Shown here piece by piece: positions 9,301 through 19,200 of a stretch of 64,000 nt of DNA (the first letter of the stretch is position 1; the number at the start of each line of letters is the position of its first letter). Source of the stretch: Mariniflexile gromovii (GTDB lineage: Bacteria; Bacteroidota; Bacteroidia; Flavobacteriales; Flavobacteriaceae); contig NZ_JAGJCB010000001.1 of NCBI RefSeq assembly GCF_017814435.1, positions 62,001 to 126,000 of the forward strand. The letters are read 5' to 3'. Under the pieces are notes generated by a model. It had not been told where the DNA came from. It saw only the letters and a program-made list of their open reading frames with translations, and made no database searches. The position numbers and the translations under genes are program-made.

Positions 9301-12300
9301 AATGCGGGTGATGTAGGTAACATAACCTTTAATGTTACCAATGCTAATGGTAACAGTTTAATGTATAGTATTGATAATGGTGTTACATTTTTTAATTCAC
9401 CAGTTTTTAACGGATTAGCTGCGGGTAATTATGATGCTGTAGTTCAATATTCCATAGGAACAGATGTATGTCTTTCAACACCGCAACCCATAACTATTAC
9501 AACTACAACGGCTATTAATGGTACCGCTACTTTAACCACACCTTATACATGTACAACCAATGGTGTTATCACGGTATCGGGTGTTTCAGGAGGCACTTCA
9601 CCATATACTTATAGTATTGATGGTGTCAATTTCCAACCTGGACTAACATTTTCAGGCTTAGTAAATGGTACTTATACAGTAACCATAAGAGATGCTAATG
9701 ATTGTACATTTGCAACGGCTCCTATAACAATAGATCCTTTAAATCCTCCAACAGATTTAAGTTTTTCAAATACACCTTTAAGTTGTCCTTCAATAACTTC
9801 TAGTGTAACACTAACAGCTACTGGAGGTGTTGGTACTTTAGAATATCAAATTATTGCACCAGCTGCTTCTGCAACGGCATACCAAACATCTAACACCTTT
9901 AATGGTTTGTCGCCAAATACGTATACGTTCAGGGTAAAAGATGCGAATGATTGTATTTATACAGAATCTTACACCATTGCACCTTTAGTGCCTATAACAT
10001 TAAAAACAGTTTTAACCAAAGATTTAGATTGTACGGCATCACCAGATGCTATCATAACTGGAACATTTTCAGGAGGTGTTGCACCTTTTACTTATGCCGT
10101 ATCAATTAACGGTGCAGCATATAGTTCTTTAGGTACTACAACGTCGCCGTTCAGTTATTCAACTCCAACCAGTGGCACCTATCAATTTTTAGTTACAGAT
10201 GCCAATGGTTGTACGGCAGAATCCAGTGTGCATACCGTTAATGCTATTTCACCCCCTAGTTTTTCTGTGGTACAAACACAACCAATTTTATGTCCTGGAG
10301 ATAGTTCAGCAGCTATTAGAATTACAATAGATAATACGGTAGGTACACCAGCTTTTGTTGTTAATGTGAATAATGACACTACGGGAACTAATTATGGCAC
10401 ACAAACATCGGGCTTAACTGCAGGAACTTATACCATTACTTTAACCGATTCTAAATCTTGTACAGACACAAAAACGATTGTAATAAGTGAACCAACGCCT
10501 ATTAATGTAACCCATCATGCAGTTGATATTACTTGTGATGCTATTTTTGGAATTTCAAAAGGTTCGGTTATCATTGATGCGGTTTCTGGAGGTACAGCTC
10601 CTTATAATTACTTTGTAACTGGAACTAATGGTTATTCTGCTTCAGAACTTAACTCAGCCGGAACAACTTCCTTTACTTTTGACGTGGTCGATTTTGGATT
10701 ATATCAAATAAATGTAGTTGATGCTAATGGTTGTTCAGTATTAATTGAAGATGTTTTAGTGGCATCTCCTCCAAATAATTTAGATATTACAATAACCCCA
10801 ACAGCAAACTGTCTTACAGGCGGTGAAGCAGAGGTAAGAATTGGTACTGCATTGGCAAGTGTAGGTCCTTTCTATTTCAGTATTTATCGCGGACCAACTT
10901 CTGTATATCCAAACCCAGTAGGTACTTGGTTTCCAGAAGATGCTTACCAAAGCAAAAAAACAACGTTTACAGGGTTAGTTCCAGGAGTTACCTACACATT
11001 TATTGTTTATGATGATGCAACAAATTGTAGCTACTATCAAACGGCAACAGCACCCATACCAACAAATTCAACATTAACAACTTCAGCTTTAACCGCTAAT
11101 AATATTACATGCGTGGGAAGTGCCGATGGTAATGTGTCATTTACAATCAACAGTGTTTATGGAGTAGCAACAACTGTAAATTATGAAATATGGGATTCTT
11201 TATCAACAACACCTACGGGAATTAGTGGAACCGGAGTTGTACCTGCGGGTGGTTCTTTACCAATAGCTAATTTAGGGCCATTACCTTATGGAACGTATTT
11301 TGTTTTGATTAGTGAAACCGTTGGACCAAATGCAGGGTGTGGCGTGGTAACCGATCCTTTTAATATAAGTGAATCTGCCATTGATTTAAGTATTAGTGCT
11401 ACTGTTGATAAAAACGCGAATTGTAATACCAATTCAGGTGTTATAAGTGCTATTGCAAGAGATGGAACAGCTCCTTATTTATATCAATTAACCACATCGG
11501 CTACTGCTCCCTTGGCAACCGATCCTTTATGGGCATCTGCATCAACTTTTAATAGAGATGCAGGTAGTTATTATGCGCATGTTAAAGATGCTTATGGGTG
11601 TATAAAAACAACTGCAGTTGTTTTTATACCATCAGATCCTTCACCGGTAATTTCAGCAACACTAAATAATCAATGTACAGATGTTGAAGGAAGTTTTGCT
11701 ATTGATGTTGTACTTGCAACAGCAGGTATTGCACCTTACGCTTATAGTATTGATGGAGGCGCTTTTCAAACTAAAACAGCTCCTTTTACCATCTCAAATT
11801 TAGCATCGGGAAGTCATACTGTTGAGGTTAGAGACGCTAATGGCTGTGGTAATTTAGCAATTGTAAATATTGAGGCACCATTAGGTTTAACACCAGTTAT
11901 TACAGCTGCACCAACATGTAATGATGATGATGGTGAATTAACTTTAACGGGTACGGGTGGCTCAGGCTCATATACTTTTAGCATAAGTCCAAGTCCAGCA
12001 ACAGCTAGCATTAGTGGGAATGTTATTTCAGGATTACCATCTGGAACTTATACCGTAACCATGACAGATACTGCTACTTTATGTACGGCAGATGTTGAAG
12101 TGTATTTACCAGCAACAACACTTCCAACAATAACACTAGGTGCACCAACACAAGTGACTTGTTTTGGAGATTCCAACGGTACTTTTGAAATTACTGTAAA
12201 CGGTTATTCAGGTCCTTATTCTTTTGAAGTTTTTAATAGTTCAGGAACATCAATAAATGGCGTTGTATCTGCAAATACCTCAACCAATCCGTTATTGGTA

Positions 12301-14643
12301 ACAGGAATACCAGCTGGAAATTATACGGTTGTAGTAACTGAAACAGCGAGTCCGTTTTGTTCTGCCTCTTCAAATGTAGTTAACATTGCATCGCCTATAA
12401 ATCCGTTATCGGTAACAGCTTTAGAAACATCTAACGTTACATGTGATGATAATAAAGGTACCATTTCAGCTACAGCTACTGGTGGTTATGGTCCTTATGA
12501 ATATGAATTAACAGGTTCAGCTACCGTGGCTTATTCTGCGAATGGAAACTTTAGAAATTTGTCTGCAGGAACCTACACAGTGAATGTCAGAGATTCTGGG
12601 GGTTGTATTGCTTCAGATAATGTGACACTTACAATACCATCACCAATAAATGCTGTTGTAACTGCAAATACAACAACATTATCTTGTTTGGGTGATAAAA
12701 ATGCGACTATTACTGCAAATGCAGTTAGTGGTGGTCAAGGCAGTAATTATAGTTATACGCTTCACATGGTTTCGCCAATTGTAACAGCGTCTGGTCCACA
12801 ATCATCATCCGTATTTAGTGGGTTAGGAGCGGGAACTTATAATGTGGTTGTTACCGATGGTTATAACTGTCAATTTACATCACCAAATATTGTAATTACC
12901 GAACCAACTCAGGTAGAAGCAACTTTAGTAAAGGCAACATCGCAAACCTGTACAACCAATGCAACATTAAGATTAAGTGCTACGGGTGGAACAGGTCCGT
13001 ATACCTATAGTGATACGCCAAATTTTGCAACCGTTTTAGGTACCTTTATGTCACAATCTTCAGCAATATCAGTACCTGCTGGAACCTATATGTATTATGT
13101 AAGAGATGCTAATGGTTGTGTTGCAAACGTATCGAATCAAATAAAAATTGATCCGCTTCCAACATTAGTTGTTAATTTAGATACTACGAATGCTTCTATA
13201 AATTGTTCGGGTGATACTACAGGTGTTATTATTGCCAAAGCTGAAGGTGGATTAGGCAGTTATGTTTATACCTTGCAAGATGGCTCTGGCACCAATATAC
13301 CAGGAGCTATTCAAAATAGCCCAGGGGTTTTTACCGAACTTTCTGTTGGAACCTATCAAGTACGTGTTGATAGTGGCGATTGTTTAACTACAACTTCTCC
13401 AATCACAATTTCTCAGCCTGCGTCTCCATTAGTGGCAAATTTTGTACCTACAAATATTACATGTCCAGGAATAAATAATGGTCAGTTGGAAATTACGGCT
13501 TCTGGAGGAACAGGTATTATTAAATATGCTATTTCACCACGACTGGACCAATTTTTTGAAAGCCCCATATTTGAAAATCTATCACCTGGCAATTATCAAG
13601 CGATGGCTCAGGATGAATTGGGTTGTTTTGTTACCTATGATTTTGTTATAGATGAACCATTACCAGTAACAATTACGATTGTTCCTAATTCAATGATTCC
13701 AGAGGTTTGTACAGGCGATATGGATGGTGAATTTAGTATCGATATTTCAGGTGGAACAGCCCCATACAGCGTTGCTATAGATGATATTAATGGACCTTAT
13801 ACAACAGGAACACCAACACAAACACAATTTGATTTTACAAATTTAGATGGAGGCGATAAAATTGTATATGTGCGTGATGCGCTTGGTTGTGAGTCAGAAT
13901 GGAATATCACAATGCCCGAATCTGTTACTATTAATCCTGTAGCCACGGTTGTGTTTGGTTGTACCAACAACGTTTCAACCAATACAGTAACAGTTACGGT
14001 TGATGCAAGTATTAACAATCCCGCCGATTTAGATTATTCATTAAACGGGGGCACTTATCAAGCAAGTAATCAATTTGTTAATGTACCAGCTGGTTTAGGG
14101 CATTATATAGATGTAAGGCATACAAATGGATGTATTAAAAGAACTGCAAGTTTTGATATTGAACAATACAACCCATTAACTTTGGTGTTGCAAGATGGTG
14201 CAATAAATGAAATTGTTGCAGTAGCAGCAGGCGGCTCTGGTACTTATGAATATACACTTAATGGGGAATCAAAGGGTAGTACCAATACGTTCTTTATTTA
14301 TGAATCTGGAAATTACACGGTTACAGTAACCGATAGTAATGGGTGTTTTGCATCTGCAACTAGGTATTTTGAGTTTATAGACTTGTGTATCCCTAATTAT
14401 TTCACACCAGATAAAAATTCTAATTATGAATGGGGTCCTGGTTGTGCCTCGCAATATAGAAATTTAAAGTTCCATATTTTTGATAGATACGGAAGAAGAG
14501 TAGCCACTTTAGGTGTTGATGAAAAATGGGATGGAAAATATAATGGACTAGAACTGCCAACAGGCGATTATTGGTATGTAGTAAAACTAAACGAAATAAA
14601 GTATGATCGAGAATTTGTTGGACATTTTACGCTTTACAGATAA
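6370..14643 (+). CDS. sprB: SprB-like giant cell-surface adhesin with type B T9SS sorting domain
   Basis: The product is 2757 residues from ATG 6370, which I prefer to the TTG six bases earlier. A signal peptide (...FNSVIAQ) is followed by a DUF3344-like beta domain (residues about 30-370; YAGLYWSS, SAGWSLFVIYEDP), then a DUF11-like domain (about 375-520; ILTKIVED-type start, IGFQNTGNDDATDLTIRDIL). Next comes a long array of SprB repeats of about 70-90 residues, each with a Cys near the start, GGT.PY.Y in the middle and D.NGC at the end. The last 90 residues are a CHU_C type B CTD (IPNYFTPD, FDRYGRRVATLG, KWDGKYNGLELPTGDYWY). In F. johnsoniae, SprB is the mobile filament moved by the gliding motor. 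The partner sprF starts 5 nt after the stop. Confidence 0.88.
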   Translation: MRKTTFFNLLIVLFAILSFNSVIAQNLVPFNPRYDEAIKGDILLIGNSNMGVHATNPYSGTNNNESSTNRDQMVYVDIDNDGNTFNSSSADLDVPNDVNCYKIVYAGLYWSSVVKGNTAMEQIKFKTPGSSTYLDITGTQIYYQNSSNNRNSNTYAYYHDVTNILTSLSDPEGTYTVANISSMTSAMMNSGDGRNTEGLSAGWSLFVIYEDPLLPSKYITSFDGFTKIDNQAPNTQQDFVINGFKTIPMGPVRAKYAFSALEGDRGWTQDYLEINGTRISATNSSGTTIRPNNNFFNSTVSIIDPVTNSPVLFTDRNPASANTLGFDAGIINIPNAGNSLIANGDTSANIRLGTNTDIYYFYFSAFAIEIIAPNIVLTKIVEDVNGNDIGGQIVDLGDELYYTIGFQNTGNDDATDLTIRDILPTNIVFNYPSDIGVLPTGVTVQSYNAATRELIFRVDPSVVEEHDPISEIRFKVTVVSTCSLLSNACSNNIDNQAYATYKGTINPDFTISDDPSYNSNSGCLLTPGATNFLADLNNCTFEEEVILCGDSTVLTAGSGYDAYSWSTSPSGTPVIGNTRSITVTTPGTYYVHNTAIAPCQSTDQVFDVITFGANVTNPVLPFADQVVECPNDGKKLPNIFLCGANDSRFIETNITDTSSIIWEKLDETSCAAVTQKDCANENPACTWNQVGTGPNFTADTAGQYRLTLNYTGGCFNQFYFNVYENLLVPTVTSRDIYCTTPGEISIGGVPSGYEYSIDGTNYQTSNVFSITTPNLYPVYIRQIGITPNPCIFTVPDVQIRQRNFTASSVVVQPYCNGEKGSVKLAANNVRPQYFYAIYQGATLINSVGPINESDYTFANLNPGAYTATVSTEDGCTATINFDIINPPLLTATSALTKPLTCTDGEITVYPAGGTPPYYYFVNSTTVFQGEPIIEVTTPGVYNITVMDSNNCSAVTSITVNATPAPDFNVSKTDILCTNAGDVGNITFNVTNANGNSLMYSIDNGVTFFNSPVFNGLAAGNYDAVVQYSIGTDVCLSTPQPITITTTTAINGTATLTTPYTCTTNGVITVSGVSGGTSPYTYSIDGVNFQPGLTFSGLVNGTYTVTIRDANDCTFATAPITIDPLNPPTDLSFSNTPLSCPSITSSVTLTATGGVGTLEYQIIAPAASATAYQTSNTFNGLSPNTYTFRVKDANDCIYTESYTIAPLVPITLKTVLTKDLDCTASPDAIITGTFSGGVAPFTYAVSINGAAYSSLGTTTSPFSYSTPTSGTYQFLVTDANGCTAESSVHTVNAISPPSFSVVQTQPILCPGDSSAAIRITIDNTVGTPAFVVNVNNDTTGTNYGTQTSGLTAGTYTITLTDSKSCTDTKTIVISEPTPINVTHHAVDITCDAIFGISKGSVIIDAVSGGTAPYNYFVTGTNGYSASELNSAGTTSFTFDVVDFGLYQINVVDANGCSVLIEDVLVASPPNNLDITITPTANCLTGGEAEVRIGTALASVGPFYFSIYRGPTSVYPNPVGTWFPEDAYQSKKTTFTGLVPGVTYTFIVYDDATNCSYYQTATAPIPTNSTLTTSALTANNITCVGSADGNVSFTINSVYGVATTVNYEIWDSLSTTPTGISGTGVVPAGGSLPIANLGPLPYGTYFVLISETVGPNAGCGVVTDPFNISESAIDLSISATVDKNANCNTNSGVISAIARDGTAPYLYQLTTSATAPLATDPLWASASTFNRDAGSYYAHVKDAYGCIKTTAVVFIPSDPSPVISATLNNQCTDVEGSFAIDVVLATAGIAPYAYSIDGGAFQTKTAPFTISNLASGSHTVEVRDANGCGNLAIVNIEAPLGLTPVITAAPTCNDDDGELTLTGTGGSGSYTFSISPSPATASISGNVISGLPSGTYTVTMTDTATLCTADVEVYLPATTLPTITLGAPTQVTCFGDSNGTFEITVNGYSGPYSFEVFNSSGTSINGVVSANTSTNPLLVTGIPAGNYTVVVTETASPFCSASSNVVNIASPINPLSVTALETSNVTCDDNKGTISATATGGYGPYEYELTGSATVAYSANGNFRNLSAGTYTVNVRDSGGCIASDNVTLTIPSPINAVVTANTTTLSCLGDKNATITANAVSGGQGSNYSYTLHMVSPIVTASGPQSSSVFSGLGAGTYNVVVTDGYNCQFTSPNIVITEPTQVEATLVKATSQTCTTNATLRLSATGGTGPYTYSDTPNFATVLGTFMSQSSAISVPAGTYMYYVRDANGCVANVSNQIKIDPLPTLVVNLDTTNASINCSGDTTGVIIAKAEGGLGSYVYTLQDGSGTNIPGAIQNSPGVFTELSVGTYQVRVDSGDCLTTTSPITISQPASPLVANFVPTNITCPGINNGQLEITASGGTGIIKYAISPRLDQFFESPIFENLSPGNYQAMAQDELGCFVTYDFVIDEPLPVTITIVPNSMIPEVCTGDMDGEFSIDISGGTAPYSVAIDDINGPYTTGTPTQTQFDFTNLDGGDKIVYVRDALGCESEWNITMPESVTINPVATVVFGCTNNVSTNTVTVTVDASINNPADLDYSLNGGTYQASNQFVNVPAGLGHYIDVRHTNGCIKRTASFDIEQYNPLTLVLQDGAINEIVAVAAGGSGTYEYTLNGESKGSTNTFFIYESGNYTVTVTDSNGCFASATRYFEFIDLCIPNYFTPDKNSNYEWGPGCASQYRNLKFHIFDRYGRRVATLGVDEKWDGKYNGLELPTGDYWYVVKLNEIKYDREFVGHFTLYR

Positions 14644-14648
14644 AAACT

Positions 14649-15632
14649 ATGCGTAAAACACTCCTATATATTTTTCTACTATCCATGGTAAGCATCCATG
14701 GGCAAGAGCTTCACTTGCCCGTCTTCACGCAGTACTTGGCCGATAACAACTTTGTGGTTTCGCCAACCTATGCGGGCATTGGCGATAATTTAAAGATCAG
14801 GGCCAACGGTTTAACGCAATGGGTTGGCATCAAGGGCGCTCCCGATAACCAATCGGTATATGCCGATTTTAGGATCGCCAACCGATCGGGGGTAGGGTTG
14901 TCCTTTTACAATGATAGGAACGGGAACACCATCCAATCTGGGGGAAAGGTTTCCTTTGCGCACCATTTGACCCTGGACTATTATTCAAAACAGTACCTTT
15001 CCTTCGGGATATCGTACAACCTGAACAACTTCAGGATCGATGTTAACAACTTGTATGGCTATGATGAGAACAATGGGAATCCGGTTCCTTCGACCGTATC
15101 GGATGACAGGCGCACATCGAACAACAATTTCGACGTAGGTATCCTTTACAGGAACAAAGGATTCTTTGCAAGTTTCAATGCCAACAACATCCTTGAGAAG
15201 AACATAGATGAGGACATCCGGAAAGCGGAACCCGGTATGCTATTAAACTACCAGGTATATTCTGGGTACACCTTTAGGGGTCCCAATAAAAACGGCCTGG
15301 AGTTTGAACCGTCCATTTACTACCAAATGTTCAGTAGCGATAACCGTTCCAGTACCGATGTGAATTTTAAGTTCAGGAAATACAACAGGAACGATGATTA
15401 TTATTGGGCGGGCATCTCTTACCGTTTTTTGAACGACCAGTTTTTAAGGCCGTTGAACGTAGGGCCCATGGCAGGGCTAAAGAAAAACAACTTTTACTTT
15501 GGCTATGCGTACCAAATTACCATGAACGACCTGTCTGGTTTCAATTCCGGTACGCATGTGGTAACCATTGGATTGGATTTTCTACAGGGCATCAGCAATT
15601 GTCCCTGTACCCAAAATCCGGTACATTATTAA
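14649..15632 (+). CDS. sprF: SprF, PorP/SprF-family T9SS protein, copy 1
   Basis: The product is 327 residues with a signal peptide (...VSIHGQ) and a PorP/SprF beta-barrel (PVFTQYLADNNFVVSPTYAG, then YSGYTFRGPNKNGLEFEPS and the final strand GTHVVTIGLDF). It ends in a Cys pair, NCPCTQ. In F. johnsoniae SprF is needed to deliver SprB to the surface, and PorP-like proteins bind type B CTDs. It starts 5 nt after the adhesin stop, so translation is probably coupled. It is almost identical to the gene at 33852, with one residue changed (His here, Asn there, at residue 24). Its base composition is visibly richer in GC than the adhesin genes around it. Confidence 0.9.
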   Translation: MRKTLLYIFLLSMVSIHGQELHLPVFTQYLADNNFVVSPTYAGIGDNLKIRANGLTQWVGIKGAPDNQSVYADFRIANRSGVGLSFYNDRNGNTIQSGGKVSFAHHLTLDYYSKQYLSFGISYNLNNFRIDVNNLYGYDENNGNPVPSTVSDDRRTSNNNFDVGILYRNKGFFASFNANNILEKNIDEDIRKAEPGMLLNYQVYSGYTFRGPNKNGLEFEPSIYYQMFSSDNRSSTDVNFKFRKYNRNDDYYWAGISYRFLNDQFLRPLNVGPMAGLKKNNFYFGYAYQITMNDLSGFNSGTHVVTIGLDFLQGISNCPCTQNPVHY

Positions 15633-16237
15633 TCTGTTTTTTATAATATTAAAGGCTTAATTCTTAGAAAAAATCTCAATAAAAGTATAGAAAAAGGATA
15701 AAATTTTCTTTTTAATTAAATAAAATTTAAAGGTTGAGGTAAGTAAAAAAAACTTCAAATAAACTTCTTTATTATCAATTATGCCCTTCTAAAAGTATCT
15801 TACATATTGGTTTTTTTGGCGCTATAAAAATTTAACAAAAATCTTTTTTGATGGAATTTTTGTAGTATTTTTTATATTTTCTTCCTTTCATACAACAAGA
15901 ACAATCATAAACTAATCAATTTAACGGCTTGTTATATAGGGTATTATATTTTTTAAAATATAATTATCCTTCAGATAATTTTTTAAAAATTCTATAAAAA
16001 ATACCGTTGTTCTGCAAATTTATCGGATTTAAAAACATGAAAATACACGTTAAAAAAACAATAAAATGCATTTTATCGAAAAAAAGTTACGTTTCATGGA
16101 TTTTTTTTATATTTTTGGGTTTTGTTATTGAGAAGTGTTGTAGCCCACAATAACAGAAAATGTTTTATTTAAAATTGTACAATAACTCTAAATTTTTTTT
16201 AGAATCTCTCTAGGGAAAGAAAAAGCAAAATTTAATT
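15633..16237 (+). other. Long intergenic leader before the second adhesin
   Basis: About 600 bp, very AT-rich, without a convincing gene or terminator. It contains the promoter candidate at 16087-16117 and a weak form of the upstream element at 16067-16085. Confidence 0.5.
16087..16117 (+). promoter_or_regulatory. Promoter candidate for the second adhesin
   Basis: TATTTTTG at 16110-16117 fits TAnnTTTG, with TTA about 20 nt upstream in the -33 position. TTTCATGGA at 16092-16100 lies 9 nt before the -7 box, exactly as in the promoter candidate at 554-585. A start near 16124 would give a leader of about 115 nt. Confidence 0.55.
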
Positions 16238-19200
16238 ATGATTAAAAACTCTACTTTTTTCAGTTTTCTACTTTCTGCACTAATCATTTTTAACAATTTT
16301 ATTAAAAAGATGATTTCTTTATTAATAGAAGTTGCTAAAAAATTAAGTAATACAAAACTCTTGTTAATCTTTGGTTGTAGTGGTTCATTGCAACTTAAGA
16401 GAGTAGCTTACCAAATGGTATGTTGCTTAATTTTATTGAGTAGTGCAACAGCATTTTCACAACTTGCAAAGCCGTTTACTACTAGGCTACCAGGAGGAAG
16501 TGTTAAAGTAAAAGGAGATATTGTTTTAATTGGAAATAGCATAATTAAAGGTCAAGGACTAGCTGACCCGTATAATGGAAGTGGTAACAATAATAGTTAT
16601 GACGGAGAATATATAAATGTTGCATCAGGAGGAGATCCGTCAATATTTAGTTCCAGTACAGCAGATTTAACTTTAGATACGTCATGTAAAAATATTTTAT
16701 ATGCTGGTTTATACTGGGCATCTGTGTATCCTAATGAGGTTGGTACCAATTCAGGGCAACAATTTGTTGGTACACCTAGATTAAATGATTGGAATCAGGT
16801 AAAATTTAAGTTGCCAACAGGAGGGTTTGTTGACTTGGTTGCTGATAATAACCCAGACCCTGCTGGAGAAGAAGATGATATTATTTTTGATGGTTATGAT
16901 TATTCTAATATTAATAACTCATTTAAAGATTCACCTATAATATGTTATAAAAATGTTACAAATTTATTACAAGGATTAACAGAAGCTGAAGGAACCTATA
17001 CCGTTGCCAATTTAAGAGCTACCAGAGGAAAAAGGACTGGTGGTTGTGCAGGAGGGTGGACGCTTGTAGTAATATATGAAAGTCCTACTTTGCCTAGTAA
17101 ATTTATTTCTATTTTTGACGGTTATGCAGGTGTTCAAGGAAGTACTTCTGTTGATATCCCTGTTTCTGGTTTTCAAACCTTGCCCGCGCCATCTCCAGTC
17201 GTTGCTAGAATTGGGGTTTCTGCTTTAGAAGGGGATTATGGCATATCTGGTGATACTTTTAGATTCAAAGCAAGTACATCTGGTGTATTTACCACTATAA
17301 GCGATGCTTTAAGCCCTGCAAATAATTTTTTTAATTCTAGAATTACAAATAATGGTTCTTATTTAAATAATCGAAACCCTAATAGTAGGAATACATTAGG
17401 ATATGACATTAAGAATGTGATCATCCCCAATCCACTTAATGGGGTTCTTCCAAATAATGCAACGGCTGGAGATCTAAAACTAACTACAAGTGGTGATGGA
17501 TATGGAGCTTTTGTTGCTTCTTTTGCAGTAGATATTATAGAACCCAAGATTTTACTAACTAAAATTGTAGAAGATGCATTAGGAAATGATGTAAGCGGTG
17601 CCGATGTAACTCTTGGGGATGAGTTAAATTACATTATAGGCTTTCAAAATATAGGTAATGATGATGCCACTAAGTTTACTATTAAAGATATATTACCTGT
17701 AAATGTAATTTTTAATTATCCTGCAGACATAGGGATTTTGCCTCCAGGGGTGACAGTTCAAAGTTATAATCCTGTAACCAGAGAAATTATTTTTAAAATT
17801 GATGATTCAGTAGTGGAAATTAATGACCCTGTTTTAGAGATTCGATTTAAGGTACGGGTTGTGCCATTATGTAACATGTTAAGTGATGCTTGTTCTAATA
17901 GTATTGATAATCAGGCATATGCTACTTATGAAGGAGTTTTTAATCCTAATTTTGTTATTTCTGATGATCCAAGTATTAATAGCAATACAGGATGTATTTT
18001 AACGCCCAAAGCAACAAATTTTTTAGTTGGTGTAGATGATTGTTTGTTTACTGGAACCGAAGTGCTTTGTGGCGCAACTGTAGAGTTAACAGCGGCAAAC
18101 GGGTATAGTTCTTATTCTTGGTCTACGAGTCCAACTGGTACTCCAGTAATTGGAACCACTCAATCTATAACGGTGTCAAATGTTGGAACTTACTATGTTC
18201 ATAATACGGCGGTCGCTCCTTGTTTGTCTATTGATCAAGAAATTACAGTTGTCCCATTTGGAGGTGTTTTGACAAATCCTGTAATTCCATATGCGGATGA
18301 GGTAGCCATTTGTCCTAATGACGGAAAACCATTACCTAACATATTTCTATGTGGAGCCAATGCATCTCGAGAAATTCGAACAGGTATTTCAGATGGATCA
18401 ACCATTATTTGGGAGAAATTAAATGAAGGAAGTTGTGCAGCAGGTTTTAGTCCTAATTGTGCGAATGAGAGTACTTCTTGTACATGGACTCAAGTGGGTA
18501 CTGGACCAAACTATACAGTGAATACTTCAGGGCAATTCAGATTGACATTGAATTATGCAGGAGGTTGTTTCAATAGGTATTATTTTAACTCCTATCAAAA
18601 CTTATTGAATCCAACGGTGTCAACTCGCGACATTATATGTACCACACCTGGGCAAATCACGATTGGAGGAGTTCCTGCTGGATATGAATATAGTTTAGAT
18701 GGTGTAACATATCAATTGAGTAATATTTTTACTATTAATACTCAAAATACTTATACTGTTTACATAAAGCAACTAGGTGTTACTACTAATCCTTGTATAT
18801 TTTCTGTACCAGATATTCAAATAAGACGAAGAAATTTTACGGTTTCAACAGTTATTACGCCTCCGTTGTGCCATAATGGAAAAGGATCTGTAATATTAGC
18901 GGCTAATGATGTACGTGCCCAATATTCTTATGCTATTTATCAGGGTGCTACTTTAATAAATAGTGTTGGGCCAATAAACCAAGGTGATTATACCTTTGCA
19001 AATTTAAACCCAGGAAACTATACTGCTACGGTATCAACTGAAGATGGGTGTACACAAACTGTAAATGTTCAAATTACCAATCCTTCATTATTAACAGCAA
19101 CTTCAGCAATTACAAAGCCGTTAACTTGTACCGATGGTGAAATTACTGTTTATCCAACTGGAGGTACCGCTCCTTATTTTTACTTTGTAAACAGTACAAT

